Notes under the pieces: model-generated | Database searches by the model: none | The model's input: only the letters and a program-made list of their open reading frames with translations | What the model was told of the DNA's origin: nothing | Made by a program: the position numbers and the translations under genes | Shown here: in pieces, positions 1 to 8,470 of the stretch | Position numbering within the stretch: the stretch's first letter is position 1 | Layout of the letters: each line of letters opens with the position of its first letter | NCBI GenBank assembly: GCA_002162685.1 | Contig: MAAQ01000002.1 | Span: 124,001-188,000 of the forward strand | Length of the DNA stretch: 64,000 nt | Direction: 5' to 3' | Origin: Flavobacteriales bacterium 33_180_T64 | GTDB taxonomy: Bacteria > Bacteroidota > Bacteroidia > Flavobacteriales > Flavobacteriaceae

Positions 1-146
1 TCTATCAAAATTAATGCAGCATGACCAGCTCTTACATGTCTCTTATTTCCAACAAATAAAAATCGTAAAAATTTAGAATACCATTCATCAGCATGTGAGA
101 CAATGGTTTCCGGATAAGCTAATGTTATGATAATTCCGTCGTTCAT
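1..146 (-). CDS. Hypothetical protein, C-terminus outside window
   Basis: An open frame runs from an ATG at 146 down to base 1 with no stop, giving 48 residues that begin MNDGIIITLAYPETIV and end in HVRAGHAALILI. It has no signal peptide or obvious membrane segment in the visible part. It is divergent from pruA, and the gap between the two carries the pruA promoter element. I do not recognise a function. The reading is supported by an uninterrupted frame, a plausible start and a protein-like composition, but the body of the gene is missing. Confidence 0.6.
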   Translation of the reverse strand, partial: MNDGIIITLAYPETIVSHADEWYSKFLRFLFVGNKRHVRAGHAALILI

Positions 147-236
147 ATAAATATTAAAGCTGGCAACTTACAAAAAATTGCGCATTATTTTAACCTTGTT
201 TTAATAGCCTTTAATTTATTAGTCGTCAAAAAATCG

Positions 237-244
237 TAACTTTG
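237..244 (+). promoter_or_regulatory. Promoter -7 element of pruA
   Basis: TAACTTTG matches the Bacteroidota -7 consensus TAnnTTTG exactly and ends 41 nt before the pruA start. No convincing -33 TTG was found at the usual spacing. Confidence 0.6.
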
Positions 245-285
245 CACCTTCAAAATAATAACCAATTTTTAAACCAAAATTTAAG

Positions 286-1911
286 ATGGGAAAAGGATTT
301 TTCAACGTACCAATAGCTATAAATGAGCCTGTAAAATCTTATGCTCCAGGATCTCCTGAGCGTGAAGCAGTTTTAGAAGCTTACAAAGACATGTGGAATA
401 CTAAAATTGATGTTCCATTATATATAAATGGAAAAGATGTATCGACTGGAAACACCAAAACCATGTCTGCTCCACATGATCATCAACATGTTGTTGGGAC
501 ATATCATCTCGCAGAAAAATCAAATATAGAAGATGCAATTGCAACTGCTTTAGAAGCAAGAAAAACATGGTCTCAATTACCTTGGGAACATCGTGCTGGT
601 ATTTTCTTAAAAGCTGCCGAGTTAATAGCAGGACCTTATAGAGCAAAAATAAACGCAGCAACAATGATAGCGCAATCCAAAACAGTTCACCAAGCTGAAA
701 TTGATGCCTCATGCGAATTGATTGATTTTCTACGTTTTAATGTTCAGTTTATGACAGATATCTATCATGAACAACCTGAAAGTTCTAGCGAAGCCTGGAA
801 TAGATTAGAATATCGCCCGTTAGAAGGATTTACCTATGCGGTAACACCATTTAACTTTACTGCTATAGCTGCAAATCTTCCTGCTTGCATGGCTATGATG
901 GGAAATGTTGTGGTATGGAAACCTAGTGATAGTCAAATTTTTTCAGCAAAAATCATTATGGATGTTTTTAAAGAAGCTGGTGTTCCTGATGGTGTTATAA
1001 ACGTCGTTTTTGGTGATCCTGCTATGATTACTGATACAGTAATGGAAAGTCCTGATTTTTCTGGATTACACTTTACGGGTTCTACATTTATCTTTAAAGA
1101 ACTTTGGAAGAAAATCGGAAACAACATTCACAGTTATAAAACATACCCTAGGATTGTAGGTGAAACTGGTGGAAAAGATTTCATTATTGCTCATAAATCT
1201 GCAAACCCAATACAAGTAGCTACAGCAATTTCTAGAGGCGCTTTCGAATTTCAAGGTCAAAAATGCAGTGCTGCTTCAAGAGCCTACGTTCCGTCTAACC
1301 TATGGGATACAGTTAAAGAACGTGTTATAAAAGATGTAACATCATTTAAAATGGGCTCTCCAGAAGATTTCAATAATTTTATTACTGCAGTAATACATGA
1401 AGGGTCTTTTGATAAACTAGCAAAATATATAGATGGTGCAAAAAATGATGCTGATGCTGAAATCATTGTTGGTGGTAACTATGACAAAAGCAAAGGCTAC
1501 TTTATAGAGCCAACTATAATTGTTACTAGCAACCCTAAATACACCACAATGTGTACAGAATTATTTGGCCCCGTTATGACTATTTATGTGTACGACGAAA
1601 ATCACTATTCTGAAACATTACAACTTATTGATGAAACCAGTGAATATGCCCTAACAGGAGCTGTTTTATCAACAGATAGATATGCTATAGATGAAGCTAC
1701 AAAAGCATTACAAAATTGTGCTGGCAACTTCTACATCAATGACAAACCAACTGGTGCCGTTGTAGGTCAACAACCATTTGGTGGTGCAAGAGCTTCTGGC
1801 ACAAATGACAAAGCTGGTAGTGCTCTTAACTTATTGCGCTGGGTATCACCTAGAATGATCAAAGAAACATTTGTAACACCTACTAATTATCGCTATCCAT
1901 TTTTAGGGTAA
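286..1911 (+). CDS. pruA: L-glutamate gamma-semialdehyde dehydrogenase (delta-1-pyrroline-5-carboxylate dehydrogenase)
   Basis: This NAD-dependent aldehyde dehydrogenase oxidises glutamate semialdehyde, in equilibrium with pyrroline-5-carboxylate, to glutamate, the second step of proline breakdown. The 541 residues span the whole aldehyde dehydrogenase fold and match the usual length of the stand-alone P5CDH type, which is not fused to proline dehydrogenase. Visible landmarks are FNFTA near residue 189, the cofactor lysine in WKPSD (Lys212), the catalytic glutamate in GETGGKD (Glu293) and the nucleophile in GQKCSAA (Cys327). The C-terminal region has the PFGGARASGTNDKAG segment typical of this subfamily. 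It is monocistronic, with its own -7 element upstream and a strong terminator downstream. Proline dehydrogenase is not in the window. Confidence 0.96.
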   Translation: MGKGFFNVPIAINEPVKSYAPGSPEREAVLEAYKDMWNTKIDVPLYINGKDVSTGNTKTMSAPHDHQHVVGTYHLAEKSNIEDAIATALEARKTWSQLPWEHRAGIFLKAAELIAGPYRAKINAATMIAQSKTVHQAEIDASCELIDFLRFNVQFMTDIYHEQPESSSEAWNRLEYRPLEGFTYAVTPFNFTAIAANLPACMAMMGNVVVWKPSDSQIFSAKIIMDVFKEAGVPDGVINVVFGDPAMITDTVMESPDFSGLHFTGSTFIFKELWKKIGNNIHSYKTYPRIVGETGGKDFIIAHKSANPIQVATAISRGAFEFQGQKCSAASRAYVPSNLWDTVKERVIKDVTSFKMGSPEDFNNFITAVIHEGSFDKLAKYIDGAKNDADAEIIVGGNYDKSKGYFIEPTIIVTSNPKYTTMCTELFGPVMTIYVYDENHYSETLQLIDETSEYALTGAVLSTDRYAIDEATKALQNCAGNFYINDKPTGAVVGQQPFGGARASGTNDKAGSALNLLRWVSPRMIKETFVTPTNYRYPFLG

Positions 1912-1933
1912 GCACACTAAAATAGATTATCAT

Positions 1934-1970
1934 AAAAAACTTCAAACTCAACGGTTTGAAGTTTTTTTTT
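1934..1970 (+). terminator. Rho-independent terminator of pruA
   Basis: Perfect 10-bp stem AACTTCAAAC / GTTTGAAGTT with a short loop, followed by a run of T, 23 nt after the pruA stop. Confidence 0.9.
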
Positions 1971-2057
1971 GCTTTTAATCCTAAAAGATTAACGAACTCA
2001 AGACTAACTAATTCAAACTTTGTACCTTGGTGTCTCATAACTATTAATTAATCAATC

Positions 2058-3833
2058 ATGATAAAAAAATACACATCTCTTTTATTAATCCTTCCTTTAT
2101 TTATTCAAGCTCAAACTATTGAGTTTGAATCAAATCTTACTGCAGATTTGAGTGGATACATAGGAGCTACTAATTTTGCAGGCCTTGGTGAATATGAAAT
2201 ATTTTTAGATACAAATACAGGTGTTCTAGACAAGCCCATTATTCTGGTTGATGGATTTGACCCTGGTGATGGCAGAACAGTACAAGGTCTTTATGATTTG
2301 TTGGATTTTACAGGGTCTGAAGGCGCTCAAAACCTTGGAGATTTAGTTAGAGCTGAAGGTTTCGATATTGTTATTTTAAATTTCCCTTCTTATTTCAGGC
2401 TTTCTGATAATTCATTATTAAATATAGATGATGCTACAGATAATAATGCAGATTTGGTAATTGACGAACTAGATTATCCTGGAAGTATCTTAGTAGATGG
2501 AGGCGCAGACTTTATTGAACGTAATTCTATGTTACTTGTAAATTTAATTAACACCCTTAACGCAGACAAAGTTGGCGATGAAGAGCTTGTAATTATTGGT
2601 CCTAGTATGGGTGGATTAATTTCTCGTTATGCCTTAAACTTTATGGAAAACAACTCTCAAGACCATGAAACAAGATTATGGATTTCTTTTGACTCACCGC
2701 ATCTTGGAGCAAATATCCCATTAGGATTTCAACATCAATTTAATTTTCTTGGCTTTGGCTTAGGTGACGATTTAAATGTTGTTGCTTTACAAGGCGTGGT
2801 TAACGGGCTTTTAAAATCGCCTGCCGCAAGACAATTATTAGTAGATCATTTTGAAGCGCATTTAACTGCTGGAAGTGATGTCAATTTTGATCCTACAAAA
2901 CTATTACCTGAGGCACATCCTTACAGAGCTGTTTTTGAAACTAATATTAATAGCTTAACACCAACTGGATATCCTCAAAACACAAGAAATGTATCTATGA
3001 TAAATGGAAGTGGAATTGGCACTCCTTATCAATCAATAACTGCAACCGATGTCACTCCAGGTTTCACCGTAATTGATGACACATTTAATGATGTTGGCCC
3101 ATCAACAAATGCTACAATAGAATTAAACTTAACACCTGCAATAAATACAACTGCTCAAATAAGTAAAATCAATGTTGTGTTTTTAGGTTTTATAACAATT
3201 TTTGATATTGAAGTAGATGCACAAGCACCTAGTTTTTCTAATGGGGTTGATGCTGCTTCTGGTGGTCTTTTTGATATTGGTGGATTTACAGCAGATTTAG
3301 GTACCGATGGATTAATTGGAGATTTTCTTGGCGCTTTACAATTAGATAAATTTAGCTTCATTCCTTCGGTAAGCGCAATGGCTTTAGAAGTAACAAATGA
3401 TGAAGTTAATTGGTTTCACGACATTGATCTAGGTATACCAACTGGTACTGGAGATACTTTAAACAGTACACCTTTTGTAAATTGGTATATGCCGGATGAC
3501 AATGAAAATCATGTGCAATTAACCGAACAGAATGTAATATTTGCTTTAAGTGAAATTATCCCTGAAACATTATCTAATATAGACTTTGAAACTATTACTT
3601 CTATCAAAATAGAAAAGAATCCTATTAGAAATGAATTAACACTATTAAGCAATACCAGTCTCAATAATGCTACAATATCAATAATTGATATTACTGGTAA
3701 GTCTATATTTTCTTCTAAACAAACATTAGAAAGAAGAACAACAATACCTTTAAATTTAGATTCTGGAATGTATATTCTTAATATAGAAACAAAAAATAAC
3801 TATAATTATAGAACTAAAATTATTGTAAAATAA
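2058..3833 (+). CDS. Secreted lipase/esterase-like alpha/beta hydrolase with T9SS type A sorting domain
   Basis: A Sec signal peptide (residues 1-18, ending FIQAQ) is followed by an alpha/beta-hydrolase-like region. The segment PIILVDGFDPGDGRTVQGLY (about 60-79) resembles the oxyanion-loop strand. GPSMGG at 181-186 is a G-x-S-x-G-type nucleophile elbow with Ser183, followed by LISRYALNF as in lipase-type folds. The middle (about 300-480) is not recognised. The last 75 or so residues (IKIEKNPIRNELTL through FSSKQTLERRTTIPLNLDSG to the basic end) are a type A C-terminal signal, so the protein should cross the outer membrane by T9SS and be surface-bound or released. The acid and histidine of the triad were not assigned and the substrate is unknown. 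It stands alone, with only a near-consensus promoter (AAACTTTG, about 2015-2022) upstream. Confidence 0.82.
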   Translation: MIKKYTSLLLILPLFIQAQTIEFESNLTADLSGYIGATNFAGLGEYEIFLDTNTGVLDKPIILVDGFDPGDGRTVQGLYDLLDFTGSEGAQNLGDLVRAEGFDIVILNFPSYFRLSDNSLLNIDDATDNNADLVIDELDYPGSILVDGGADFIERNSMLLVNLINTLNADKVGDEELVIIGPSMGGLISRYALNFMENNSQDHETRLWISFDSPHLGANIPLGFQHQFNFLGFGLGDDLNVVALQGVVNGLLKSPAARQLLVDHFEAHLTAGSDVNFDPTKLLPEAHPYRAVFETNINSLTPTGYPQNTRNVSMINGSGIGTPYQSITATDVTPGFTVIDDTFNDVGPSTNATIELNLTPAINTTAQISKINVVFLGFITIFDIEVDAQAPSFSNGVDAASGGLFDIGGFTADLGTDGLIGDFLGALQLDKFSFIPSVSAMALEVTNDEVNWFHDIDLGIPTGTGDTLNSTPFVNWYMPDDNENHVQLTEQNVIFALSEIIPETLSNIDFETITSIKIEKNPIRNELTLLSNTSLNNATISIIDITGKSIFSSKQTLERRTTIPLNLDSGMYILNIETKNNYNYRTKIIVK

Positions 3834-3852
3834 TTCATTGATTATAAATAAT

Positions 3853-3888
3853 AAAAAAGAGGCTAGAAAAATTCTAGCCTCTTTTTTA
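3853..3888. terminator. Bidirectional terminator between convergent genes
   Basis: AAAAAAGAGGCTAGAA / TTCTAGCCTCTTTTTT hairpin. It has A-tracts on one side and T-tracts on the other, so it can end both the plus-strand hydrolase and the minus-strand Omp28-like gene. Confidence 0.9.
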
Positions 3889-3905
3889 TTTGATATCATT
3901 TTTAA

Positions 3906-5222
3906 TTAGTCAAAATCAATACTACTTCCTACTTCTACCTCTTGGACATTAAAAATGTCATAATGAGGAGAGTTTTCATGTACATCATTAAAGTAATCTG
4001 TAAAAGTCTTAGTATATGTATTTCTAACATATGCGATAACCTTTAAATTAGATATATCATCAACATTAGCTGGTATAACTAATCCCGTAAAGTTCCTAAC
4101 ATATTCTTGAGAAATCGAAATAGATTCTGTAGGAATAACATCACCAAGTTGATTCGTGTAAACCTCACGTAAAACATCTTTATGAACAAAACTTGTACCT
4201 TGAGAAGAACCTGCTTGTGGAGAATTAGTAACCACATTATCTTCTACTAAATATAACATTAATTTCAACTCTTCACCTGACACAAAATTATTAAACGCAA
4301 CTTTTACTTCAACATTTAATTGACCGCCAACCATTGTTACGTCAAGCGCGAGACCACAAGTAGCCGTCTCAGCTAATTCGTTATTCACTTGTGTCATATT
4401 TGGAAAATTCCATCTTGTATCAGGACCACTAACATAAACTGTAGGGAAACCTGTTACATTATAATAACCAGACCAAAAAGCAGTCTCAGGAATCTCCATT
4501 GGATCAGGATAACCACCTACACCATCATGATAAGAAACTCCAAAAACATTATCACTACCACTAGTTGCAGATTCTAAAGCAGCAGCAGCTGGCGGACAAT
4601 TTGGACACCAAGTTCCAGTAAAATCTTCTAATAAAGCTTTCTTAGTAAAACTCCTTGTTATAGTAATAACATCAGAAGCTGTAAAGCTATTATAACTAGC
4701 ATCAACAGTATTTTCTCCTAAATTAGAAAATTGATATGGATTTGAAATTGTTGTACCATCTAAAGAAAATGTTGTTTCAGAAGTAACATCTTCTCCTAAA
4801 TTATTAAGCGCAGTAAAAGTCACCATTTGATCTGTAGTTGCAGGATTTGCACTAAAAAACAAACTAAGATCAGCTTGACTATGAACTAAAACTGTTACCG
4901 AGTTAGACGAAAGTCCTGAATAAGTTGCAACAACCTGAAAAGAACCTAATTGTGTAAACACATATGGATTGGTTACTGTAACATTATTAATTTTAACATT
5001 AGCTTGTGCAGTTACGTCATTACCTAAATCATCAATTACTGTAAAAGCAACTTGCTCATTTACGAAAATACTACTACTTCCAGCTGTTAATGTAATAGAA
5101 GTAGCATCTCCACCACCTCCGTCTCCGCCTCCAGAACCATCATCTGAGGAACCACAGGATACAAACATAATAGCAATTATTACGCTTGAAAAAAATAATT
5201 TAAATTTGTTTTTCACTTTCAT
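3906..5222 (-). CDS. Omp28-related lipoprotein with thioredoxin-like CxxC domain
   Basis: A lipoprotein signal peptide ends in the lipobox FVSC (Cys23), followed by a Ser/Gly/Asp-rich linker (24-40) typical of Bacteroidota lipoproteins. Two roughly 70-residue Ig-like repeats (about 42-113 and 117-189) precede a domain beginning KKALLEDFTGTWCPNCPPAA. The CPNC pair at 206/209 and the surrounding sequence are characteristic of the Omp28-related family, a thioredoxin-fold outer-membrane family named from Porphyromonas Omp28. It should sit in the outer membrane, possibly surface-exposed. It is divergent from the TlpA-like gene at 5329, another CxxC protein, which suggests a shared redox role. That link is inference. 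Confidence 0.85.
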   Translation of the reverse strand: MKVKNKFKLFFSSVIIAIMFVSCGSSDDGSGGGDGGGGDATSITLTAGSSSIFVNEQVAFTVIDDLGNDVTAQANVKINNVTVTNPYVFTQLGSFQVVATYSGLSSNSVTVLVHSQADLSLFFSANPATTDQMVTFTALNNLGEDVTSETTFSLDGTTISNPYQFSNLGENTVDASYNSFTASDVITITRSFTKKALLEDFTGTWCPNCPPAAAALESATSGSDNVFGVSYHDGVGGYPDPMEIPETAFWSGYYNVTGFPTVYVSGPDTRWNFPNMTQVNNELAETATCGLALDVTMVGGQLNVEVKVAFNNFVSGEELKLMLYLVEDNVVTNSPQAGSSQGTSFVHKDVLREVYTNQLGDVIPTESISISQEYVRNFTGLVIPANVDDISNLKVIAYVRNTYTKTFTDYFNDVHENSPHYDIFNVQEVEVGSSIDFD

Positions 5223-5328
5223 TTTGATATAATATTTGGTTTATTTGCAGCGAATATAATAATTTTATACGGAAATCATAAATATTAAACCCCTTAGATG
5301 AACATCTCAAAATAAAAAGCAAATCATT

Positions 5329-5808
5329 ATGAAAAATACAATTACATTATGTTTTTTAATTCTATCCTTAAGTGTATTCTCACAAAATCAAGTTATGGAT
5401 ACATCGCTTAAAACCTTAGAAGGCGAAAGCACTAATTTAAAAGAAATCACAAAAAATAATGACCTAGTTATTATAACTTTATGGGCTACTTGGTGTGTAC
5501 CATGTAAGAATGAATTAGATGCAATTAACGATGTTTATGAAGACTGGAAAGAAGAAACAAATGTAGAATTAGTAGCTGTTTCAATCGATGATTCTAGAAC
5601 TGTAAATCGTGTTAAACCCCTTATTAATGGTAAAGATTGGGACTATACAATTCTTTTAGATACCAATAATGATTTAAAAAGAGCTTTAAATACAAGTACT
5701 GTCCCTTTTACCATCATATTAAAAAATGGGAAAATTGTATATAGACACACTGGATATACTCCTGGCTCAGAAGAAATGCTTTACGAAGAATTAAAAAAGC
5801 ATATCTAA
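5329..5808 (+). CDS. TlpA-family thiol:disulfide oxidoreductase
   Basis: A cleavable signal peptide (about 1-19, ending VFSQ) is followed by a single thioredoxin-like domain. The active site is WCVPC (Cys56/Cys59) and the cis-proline sits in STVPFTI (Pro126), as in TlpA/ResA-type periplasmic proteins. The 159-residue length is a bare TlpA domain with no N-terminal extension. It lies 45 nt upstream of the outer-membrane protein gene at 5854, so they are probably co-transcribed, and it is divergent from the Omp28-like lipoprotein. The natural partner is unknown; the neighbours suggest it keeps cysteines of those envelope proteins reduced or oxidised. Confidence 0.9.
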   Translation: MKNTITLCFLILSLSVFSQNQVMDTSLKTLEGESTNLKEITKNNDLVIITLWATWCVPCKNELDAINDVYEDWKEETNVELVAVSIDDSRTVNRVKPLINGKDWDYTILLDTNNDLKRALNTSTVPFTIILKNGKIVYRHTGYTPGSEEMLYEELKKHI

Positions 5809-5853
5809 AACATACATTTTAAAACGCTTTAACACTAATTAAACCCAACCCTA

Positions 5854-7644
5854 ATGAAAGGTAATTTATACTTTACCCTTAGTCTCTTTTTTTTATTTAA
5901 CTTAAGTTTCTCTCAAGAAAACACATCAAACTCACAAGATTCAATTTCTACCCTTAAAAAAATTAGAACTAATTTAACTGGAAGTTTTGAAAGTAACGCA
6001 CAGTGGTACTTAAATGACAAAAAGACTGGAGAATTTGAAGATAAAGAACATGTAAGAGCTAACAGTTATTTTAGACTAAACTATTCGTTTTTAGATAATT
6101 TCACAGCTGGAATTCAAGTAGAAAGCTATGCTCCCGAAGCCTTACTTAATTACGACCGCCTTTTTGATAAGAAGATTGATTTAGCGCAATATTATGTTAA
6201 CTATAGAAGCGAAAAACTCAATGCAACTGCGGGTTATTTTTATGAACAATATGGAAATGGTCTAATTCTAAGATTATGGGAAGACACCTTTTTAGGACTA
6301 AACAACTCTATACGAGGTGGAAATATAAAATACACTCCTTTCGAATATCTAGAACTCAAAGCGTTTTATGGTAATCAAAGAGTTGGTTTAGATGTTTCAG
6401 AATCTGATATTTTAGGTGCTAATATTGAATTAGACTTAAAAAAAGTACTAGCATCGTCTACTTTAAATGAACTTTCATTTGGACTAAGCTACGTAAACAG
6501 AACAGAAACATTTACGAGCACTAGTGAAAATACTGATAAAATCAGTATCCCAAAAAGTGTTGGCGCGTATTCTGCACGTTTCAATATTGGCTATAAAAAC
6601 ATTTATGCAAATGCTGAATACATCTATAAAGAAAAAGACATTAGACTAAATAATGTACAGCCCAATACAGTTAGTTATTCTGAAAACAGATTATTTGACG
6701 GTAGCGCATTACTTTTAAATCTAGGTTATTCAAGAAAAGGGTTTGGATTAAATTACACTTTTAGACGACTTGAAAATATGAGTTTCTTTTCGCAGCGAGA
6801 AAATACCAACCTCATTAATAATCCAACACAAAGAGGAACTCTAAACTATATCCCTTCTCTGACAAAACAGCAAGATTACACATTGGCAAACATATACCTA
6901 TATCAAGCACAACCTGGTCTATACATTGAAAATTATGAAACGCCTAGAGTTAAAGCTGGTGAAATTGGGAATCAAATAGATCTATTTTACAACATTCCTA
7001 AAGGCTCTGCTCTTGGTGGAAAATATGGAACTAAACTTTCTGCAAATCTATCCTATTGGGCGGCATTAAATGTTAATGTATCAGATCCAGATGGCATTCC
7101 GTTTTTTAGTAGTGATAATTTAACATATACAAGCGACTTTTTGAATTTCAAGAATAAACTTTATTCAGATCTTAATTTTGAAATAAAGAAAAAATGGTCT
7201 AAAAAGTGGAGTTCTATTTTTACATACATTAATCTATTTTACAATACAGACTACCTCGTAGAAGCAAACGGAACATCTGTAAATGCATGGATTGGTGTTG
7301 CTGAAACTACCGTAAAATTTGGAAAAGGAAAATCATTAAGAATTGAAGGGCAACACTTATCTACTAATGATGATGCTAGAAATTGGGTAGGAGGAACAAT
7401 AGAATATTTTTTCAGCCCTAATTTCGGACTTTACTTTAACGACTCTTATAATTATGAAGACAGTCCAATTATTGAAAACTCAAAAATACATTTCTTTAAT
7501 TTAGGTGGAAGTTTTTCTAAAGGCGCAACAAGAGTTGCTATAAATTACGGCAGACAACGTGGTGGTTTAATATGCGTTGGAGGTGTTTGTAGACCTGTAA
7601 GTGCAAATTCAGGTGTTACTTTAAATCTCTCTACATCGTTTTAA
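5854..7644 (+). CDS. Outer-membrane beta-barrel protein, DUF6029-like
   Basis: A signal peptide (1-20, FNLSFS then Q) precedes about 575 residues of alternating aromatic/polar strands. Examples are YFRLNYSFLDNFTAGIQVESY and GLYFNDSYNYEDSPI, and the chain ends in a strand closing with phenylalanine (NLSTSF), as expected for an outer-membrane barrel. I recognise it from memory as the family annotated DUF6029 in Flavobacteria; there is no assigned function. Near the C-terminus is an unusual Cys pair in GGLICVGGVCRPV, a possible disulfide or thiol target for the TlpA-like protein encoded just upstream. It ends at a strong terminator shared with the convergent rsmG. Confidence 0.75.
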   Translation: MKGNLYFTLSLFFLFNLSFSQENTSNSQDSISTLKKIRTNLTGSFESNAQWYLNDKKTGEFEDKEHVRANSYFRLNYSFLDNFTAGIQVESYAPEALLNYDRLFDKKIDLAQYYVNYRSEKLNATAGYFYEQYGNGLILRLWEDTFLGLNNSIRGGNIKYTPFEYLELKAFYGNQRVGLDVSESDILGANIELDLKKVLASSTLNELSFGLSYVNRTETFTSTSENTDKISIPKSVGAYSARFNIGYKNIYANAEYIYKEKDIRLNNVQPNTVSYSENRLFDGSALLLNLGYSRKGFGLNYTFRRLENMSFFSQRENTNLINNPTQRGTLNYIPSLTKQQDYTLANIYLYQAQPGLYIENYETPRVKAGEIGNQIDLFYNIPKGSALGGKYGTKLSANLSYWAALNVNVSDPDGIPFFSSDNLTYTSDFLNFKNKLYSDLNFEIKKKWSKKWSSIFTYINLFYNTDYLVEANGTSVNAWIGVAETTVKFGKGKSLRIEGQHLSTNDDARNWVGGTIEYFFSPNFGLYFNDSYNYEDSPIIENSKIHFFNLGGSFSKGATRVAINYGRQRGGLICVGGVCRPVSANSGVTLNLSTSF

Positions 7645-7662
7645 ACAAAACATAAACACTAA

Positions 7663-7698
7663 TAAAAAAAGCTTCATTTTAAAATGAAGCTTTTTTTT
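7663..7698. terminator. Bidirectional terminator
   Basis: AAAAAAAGCTTCATTTT / AAAATGAAGCTTTTTTTT perfect hairpin between the convergent barrel gene and rsmG. Its right arm touches the rsmG stop codon. Confidence 0.9.
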
Positions 7699-8326
7699 AT
7701 CCACGATATTTAACTGGTAGATGAACTACTTTTTTTGTTTCAAAAAAATCGTCTTCAAAATAATCACTTAAATTATATATGGTTGCTGTTTGATAATTTT
7801 CTAATTCTTCGCTTAAATCACCTCCTTTTAGGTACAAGATTCCATTTTTTAATTCATGGTTTTGTGTTTTAGCAATTTTCCCTTTCACCCAATGCACAAA
7901 CGTTGGCATAGCTGCCACTGCCCTACTTACAATAAAATCGAACTTTTCGTCAATTTCTTCTACTCTACTATGCGTTGTTTTTACGTTAGTAAGCCCTAAA
8001 CCTTCAACAACTTCATTTACAACTTTTAGTTTTTTTGCAATACTATCTACTAAATGAAATTGACATTCAGGGAACAAAATCGCTAATGGGATTCCAGGAA
8101 AACCTCCACCTGTACCAACATCTAAGATATTTGAATTGGGTTTAAATTGTATGATCTTAGCAATACCTAAAGAATGTAACACATGACGAAGGTATAACTC
8201 GTCAATATCTTTACGAGAAACCACATTTATTTTTAAATTCCAGTCTTGATATAAGTCTTCCAATTTCTTAAACTGAAGACATTGCTCTTCGGTTAAATCA
8301 GGAAAATAATGTTGTAAAAGTTCCAT
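7697..8326 (-). CDS. rsmG: 16S rRNA (guanine(527)-N7)-methyltransferase RsmG
   Basis: SAM-dependent methyltransferase that adds the N7 methyl to G527 in the 530 loop of 16S rRNA. The 209 residues match the family length. The SAM-binding motif is NILDVGTGGGFPGIPLAIL, followed by HLVDS and the VSRAVA segment typical of RsmG/GidB. A -7 element (TACTTTTG on the minus strand) lies just upstream, giving a very short leader. It is a single gene, convergent with the barrel gene and divergent from the desaturase. Confidence 0.96.
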   Translation of the reverse strand: MELLQHYFPDLTEEQCLQFKKLEDLYQDWNLKINVVSRKDIDELYLRHVLHSLGIAKIIQFKPNSNILDVGTGGGFPGIPLAILFPECQFHLVDSIAKKLKVVNEVVEGLGLTNVKTTHSRVEEIDEKFDFIVSRAVAAMPTFVHWVKGKIAKTQNHELKNGILYLKGGDLSEELENYQTATIYNLSDYFEDDFFETKKVVHLPVKYRG

Positions 8327-8342
8327 TAAATTATAATTTCAG

Positions 8343-8350
8343 CAAAAGTA
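8343..8350 (-). promoter_or_regulatory. Promoter -7 element of rsmG
   Basis: Plus-strand CAAAAGTA reads TACTTTTG on the minus strand, an exact TAnnTTTG match, 17 nt upstream of the rsmG start. Confidence 0.55.
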
Positions 8351-8408
8351 TACATTTTTATGTGGATATTTTTAGCATTTTATTAGTCTTATAGCAGCTT
8401 TTATTATT

Positions 8409-8416
8409 TATCTTTG
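8409..8416 (+). promoter_or_regulatory. Promoter -7 element of the desaturase-aminotransferase pair
   Basis: TATCTTTG matches TAnnTTTG exactly. It overlaps an upstream in-frame TTG at 8414, which is another reason not to use that TTG as the start. Confidence 0.6.
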
Positions 8417-8470
8417 CCACCAAATACAAAACGTATTTTTTGTACGTTACAATTGAAAAATAGCGATTCA

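Noticed and set aside
4969-5232. 87-codon frame opposite the Omp28-like gene
   Set aside because: Low-complexity shadow (a proline/serine run from the opposite Gly/Asp linker).
8414-8470. Longer start (TTG) for the desaturase
   Set aside because: The TTG lies inside the TAnnTTTG promoter element; the ATG at 8471 gives a normal family start.
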